Origin: an uncultured Eubacteriales bacterium
GTDB taxonomy: Bacteria > Bacillota > Clostridia > Christensenellales > Borkfalkiaceae
DNA: 44,343 bases
NCBI GenBank assembly: GCA_900547645.1
Contig: URHP01000006.1
Coordinates: 1 to 44,343 of the forward strand
Reading direction: 5' to 3'
Both the position numbers and the translations under genes were made by a program. Positions within the stretch are counted from its first letter, which is position 1, and the number at the start of each line of letters is the position of its first letter. Below, piece by piece: positions 42,584-44,343 of the stretch. Below the pieces are notes generated by a model. It worked only from the letters and a program-made list of their open reading frames with translations, was not told the DNA's origin and made no database searches.

Positions 42584-42874
42584 TTACAGTTCGATATGTT
42601 CCACGTCGTCGCGCTGCGAACGGCGGTAGAAGACCGCCTTTCTGCCGATGACGTACACCACTTCCGCCCCCAGAAGTTCGGCGGCGTTCTGCGCCATGGT
42701 ATCGGCGTCCGCCTCGGCTGTAGGCAGTACGTTGACCTTGATGATCTCGCGCGCTTCGAGCGCTTCGGAGAGCGTCTTCAACAGGTTTTCCGAGATCCCG
42801 CCCTTTCCGATCTGCGTGACGGGCGAAAGATTCGCCGCAATGGACTTCAATTTGCTTCTCTGTTTGCTTGTCAT
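42584..42874 (-). CDS. yhbY: YhbY/CRM-domain RNA-binding protein
   Basis: 96 residues, single CRS1-YhbY domain: MTSKQRSKLKSIAANLSPVTQIGKGGISENLL, with the GKGG loop, and LGAEVVYVIGRKAVFYR. YhbY relatives associate with pre-50S particles. It follows obg with a 15-base gap, a common arrangement for two ribosome-assembly genes in Firmicutes. Confidence 0.93.
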   Translation of the reverse strand: MTSKQRSKLKSIAANLSPVTQIGKGGISENLLKTLSEALEAREIIKVNVLPTAEADADTMAQNAAELLGAEVVYVIGRKAVFYRRSQRDDVEHIEL

Positions 42875-42889
42875 GTGATTTCTCCGTAT

Positions 42890-44047
42890 TTATGGAATAT
42901 AGTCGAATTCCACGTCGCCGACGACGACGGTGTCCCCCTCCTTGCAGCCGAGATCCGCCAGCGCCTTGAACACGCCGCGCGTTTTCAGCATGCGCTGGAA
43001 ATACGCCATGGAGTCGGGATTGTTGAGAACGACGTTGCGGCACAGCAGGTCGACCAAACCGCCCACAACGACGAACGCGCCCGCTTCGTCCCTGTAAATT
43101 TCAAACTGCCAGGTGTCCTCTTCCTCGAACGCGAACTCGTCGGAGGGAATTTTTTCTGCGGGCGGGAGCGTTTCGAGCAGCTTCCAGATGCCGTCCAGAA
43201 GTTCTTTGGTCCCCTCGCCGCGTACGGCGGAAATGCGGTAAACGGGCAGATCGGGATGCGCCGCAGAAAAACGCGCCGCGTTCTCCTCCGCGCCCGCGCA
43301 GTCGCACTTGTTCAGAACGGCGATCTGCGGGAGCTGCGCAAGTTTTTCCGAATACGCCTTGAGTTCCGCGTTGATCGCTTCAAAGTCCTGCAAAGGATCG
43401 CGCCCCTCGGTGCCCGCAATGTCCAGAACATGGCAGATCATGCGCGTGCGTTCGATGTGACGCAGGAAGTCGTGCCCCAGCCCCGCACCCTGCGCAGCGC
43501 CCTCGATAAGCCCGGGAATATCGGCGACCACGAAGGAATTTTCATAGTACCGCACCACCCCGAGGTTGGGGGATAACGTGGTAAAGTGATAGTCCGCGAT
43601 CTTGGGGCGCGCCGCAGAAATCTTGGAAAGCAGCGTCGACTTGCCCACATTCGGGAAGCCGACCAGCCCTACGTCGGCAATGACCTTCATTTCGAGGATG
43701 ACGGCGTGCGGTTTTACTTTGACGCCCTTCTGCGCAAAGTTGGGCGCATGACGGCGGGCGGTCGTAAAGCGCACGTTGCCCTTGCCCCCTCTGCCGCCCG
43801 CAAGCAGCAGGATCTTTTCGCCGTCTTCATAGACGTCGCAGATGATCTTCCCGCTTTCGGCGTCCCGTACGAGCGTCCCGCACGGCACTTTCAGCACGAC
43901 GTCCTTGCCGCGCCTGCCCGAACATTGGTTGGAGCCGCCGCGTTCGCCGTTCTCCGCATAATATTTGCCCGTAAAGCGGTATGCGAGCAGATCGTGCACG
44001 TTTTCGTCCGCAACGACATAGACGCTGCCGCCGTCGCCGCCGTCGCC
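42890..44047 (-). CDS. obg: GTPase ObgE, 5' end missing at a chimeric junction
   Basis: Ribosome-assembly GTPase. From [22 protein letters not shown] onward it is normal Obg: glycine-rich Obg fold (about 130 residues), G domain with [12 protein letters not shown] (G1), DIPGLIEGA (G3) and NKCD (G4), and the C-terminal OCT domain. The first ~35-40 family residues (MFxDxxxIxVxAGxGGxGxxSFRREK...) are absent: upstream of the GGDGGDGG stretch the sequence switches to trpB in another frame. An in-frame ATG at 44116 encodes trpB out of frame and is not a real start. The truncation is probably artificial. Confidence 0.9.
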   Translation of the reverse strand, partial: GDGGDGGSVYVVADENVHDLLAYRFTGKYYAENGERGGSNQCSGRRGKDVVLKVPCGTLVRDAESGKIICDVYEDGEKILLLAGGRGGKGNVRFTTARRHAPNFAQKGVKVKPHAVILEMKVIADVGLVGFPNVGKSTLLSKISAARPKIADYHFTTLSPNLGVVRYYENSFVVADIPGLIEGAAQGAGLGHDFLRHIERTRMICHVLDIAGTEGRDPLQDFEAINAELKAYSEKLAQLPQIAVLNKCDCAGAEENAARFSAAHPDLPVYRISAVRGEGTKELLDGIWKLLETLPPAEKIPSDEFAFEEEDTWQFEIYRDEAGAFVVVGGLVDLLCRNVVLNNPDSMAYFQRMLKTRGVFKALADLGCKEGDTVVVGDVEFDYIP

Positions 44048-44343
44048 ACGCCATGCTGGCCCGCGCCGGTCTCCGCTACGATCCGCTTCTTGCCCATCCG
44101 CTTCGCCAGCAGACACTGGCCCAACGTATTGTTGATCTTGTGCGCGCCGAGATGGTTCAAATCCTCACGCTTGAGATAAATTTTGGCCCCGCCGAGGCGT
44201 TCGCTCAGATTGGCGCAGAAAAAGATGGGATTCGGACGCCCGGTGTAGTGCTTGAAATAGTAATCCAGCTCGTCCTTGAAAAAGGAATTGTCGCTATACC
44301 GATCAAAGGCTTCGGTCACTTCGTCAAGACGCGCCTTCAGATC
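44038..44343 (-). pseudogene. trpB: Tryptophan synthase beta chain, internal fragment
   Basis: Frame open from the window end: [20 protein letters not shown], then [39 protein letters not shown] (with the PLP-binding Lys in HKINN) and [13 protein letters not shown]. It makes L-tryptophan from indole and serine in the intact enzyme. The N-terminus runs off the contig and the C-terminal ~300 residues are lost at the junction with obg (44038-44047). A GTG at 44319 is internal, not a start. Listed as a fragment; most likely a misassembly rather than a true pseudogene. Confidence 0.9.

Noticed and set aside
43891..44319. Complete 142-residue trpB-like protein
   Set aside because: The GTG at 44319 is internal to trpB (the frame is open to the window end), and the last ~47 residues are obg read in the wrong frame.

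Overview
The window is a GC-rich bacterial contig whose gene content and order fit an uncultured anaerobic Clostridia-type Bacillota, perhaps a gut member of the Christensenellales. That placement is my inference. It rests on the long-form (Alu-containing) SRP RNA, type-Z zinc S14, class III fructose-1,6-bisphosphatase, consensus sigma-A promoters, strong AGGAGG-type ribosome sites, the GGGtGRT/Fe-S scaffold pair and plant-glycan hydrolases. Both ends look artificial. Bases 11-43 are the Nextera transposase/Read-1 adapter, and the last ~300 bases are the 5' part of trpB fused out of frame to an obg gene that lacks its 5' end.

Layout. 44-7200 (minus): fbp (cut at the adapter), a GH43 arabinanase-like lipoprotein, and two translationally coupled FAD oxidoreductases. 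7297-8256 (plus): a membrane-anchored DUF1508/YegP protein, divergent from the oxidoreductases through a palindrome holding both -35 boxes. 8318-9545 (minus): an Mrp-type Fe-S P-loop ATPase and a coupled small unknown protein. 9750-10427 (plus): a small membrane protein and the SRP RNA. 10567-11967 (minus): an M18 aminopeptidase.

12146-28003 (minus) is a complete, canonical S10-spc-alpha supercluster of 31 genes: rpsJ-rplC-rplD-rplW-rplB-rpsS-rplV-rpsC-rplP-rpmC-rpsQ-rplN-rplX-rplE-rpsZ-rpsH-rplF-rplR-rpsE-rpmD-rplO-secY-adk-map-infA-rpmJ-rpsM-rpsK-rpsD-rpoA-rplQ. It has a main promoter and a long structured leader before rpsJ, a second promoter before rpsM, and a strong terminator after rplQ. 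The 38-residue rpmJ is included.

28163-29564 (plus): a DUF1275 membrane protein, apparently with a leaderless transcript, and a SIMPL-domain protein. 29602-41118 is mostly sugar metabolism: an MFS transporter; a galT-galK-alpha-galactosidase operon (Leloir pathway fed by alpha-galactosides) divergent from an AraC-family regulator; a GH78 alpha-L-rhamnosidase; and the uncharacterised GGGtGRT protein with a NifU/IscU-like scaffold. 41276-42493 is a small AT-rich island: an XRE repressor, a lipoprotein and an orphan ORF, with two palindromic operators in a divergent promoter. 42584-44343 (minus): yhbY, the truncated obg and the trpB fragment.

Most of the window is housekeeping. The candidates for undescribed biology are the GGGtGRT/scaffold pair with its tandem upstream repeats, the operator-controlled XRE-lipoprotein module, the structured leaders of the S10, rpsM and galT operons, and the YegP-type membrane protein.
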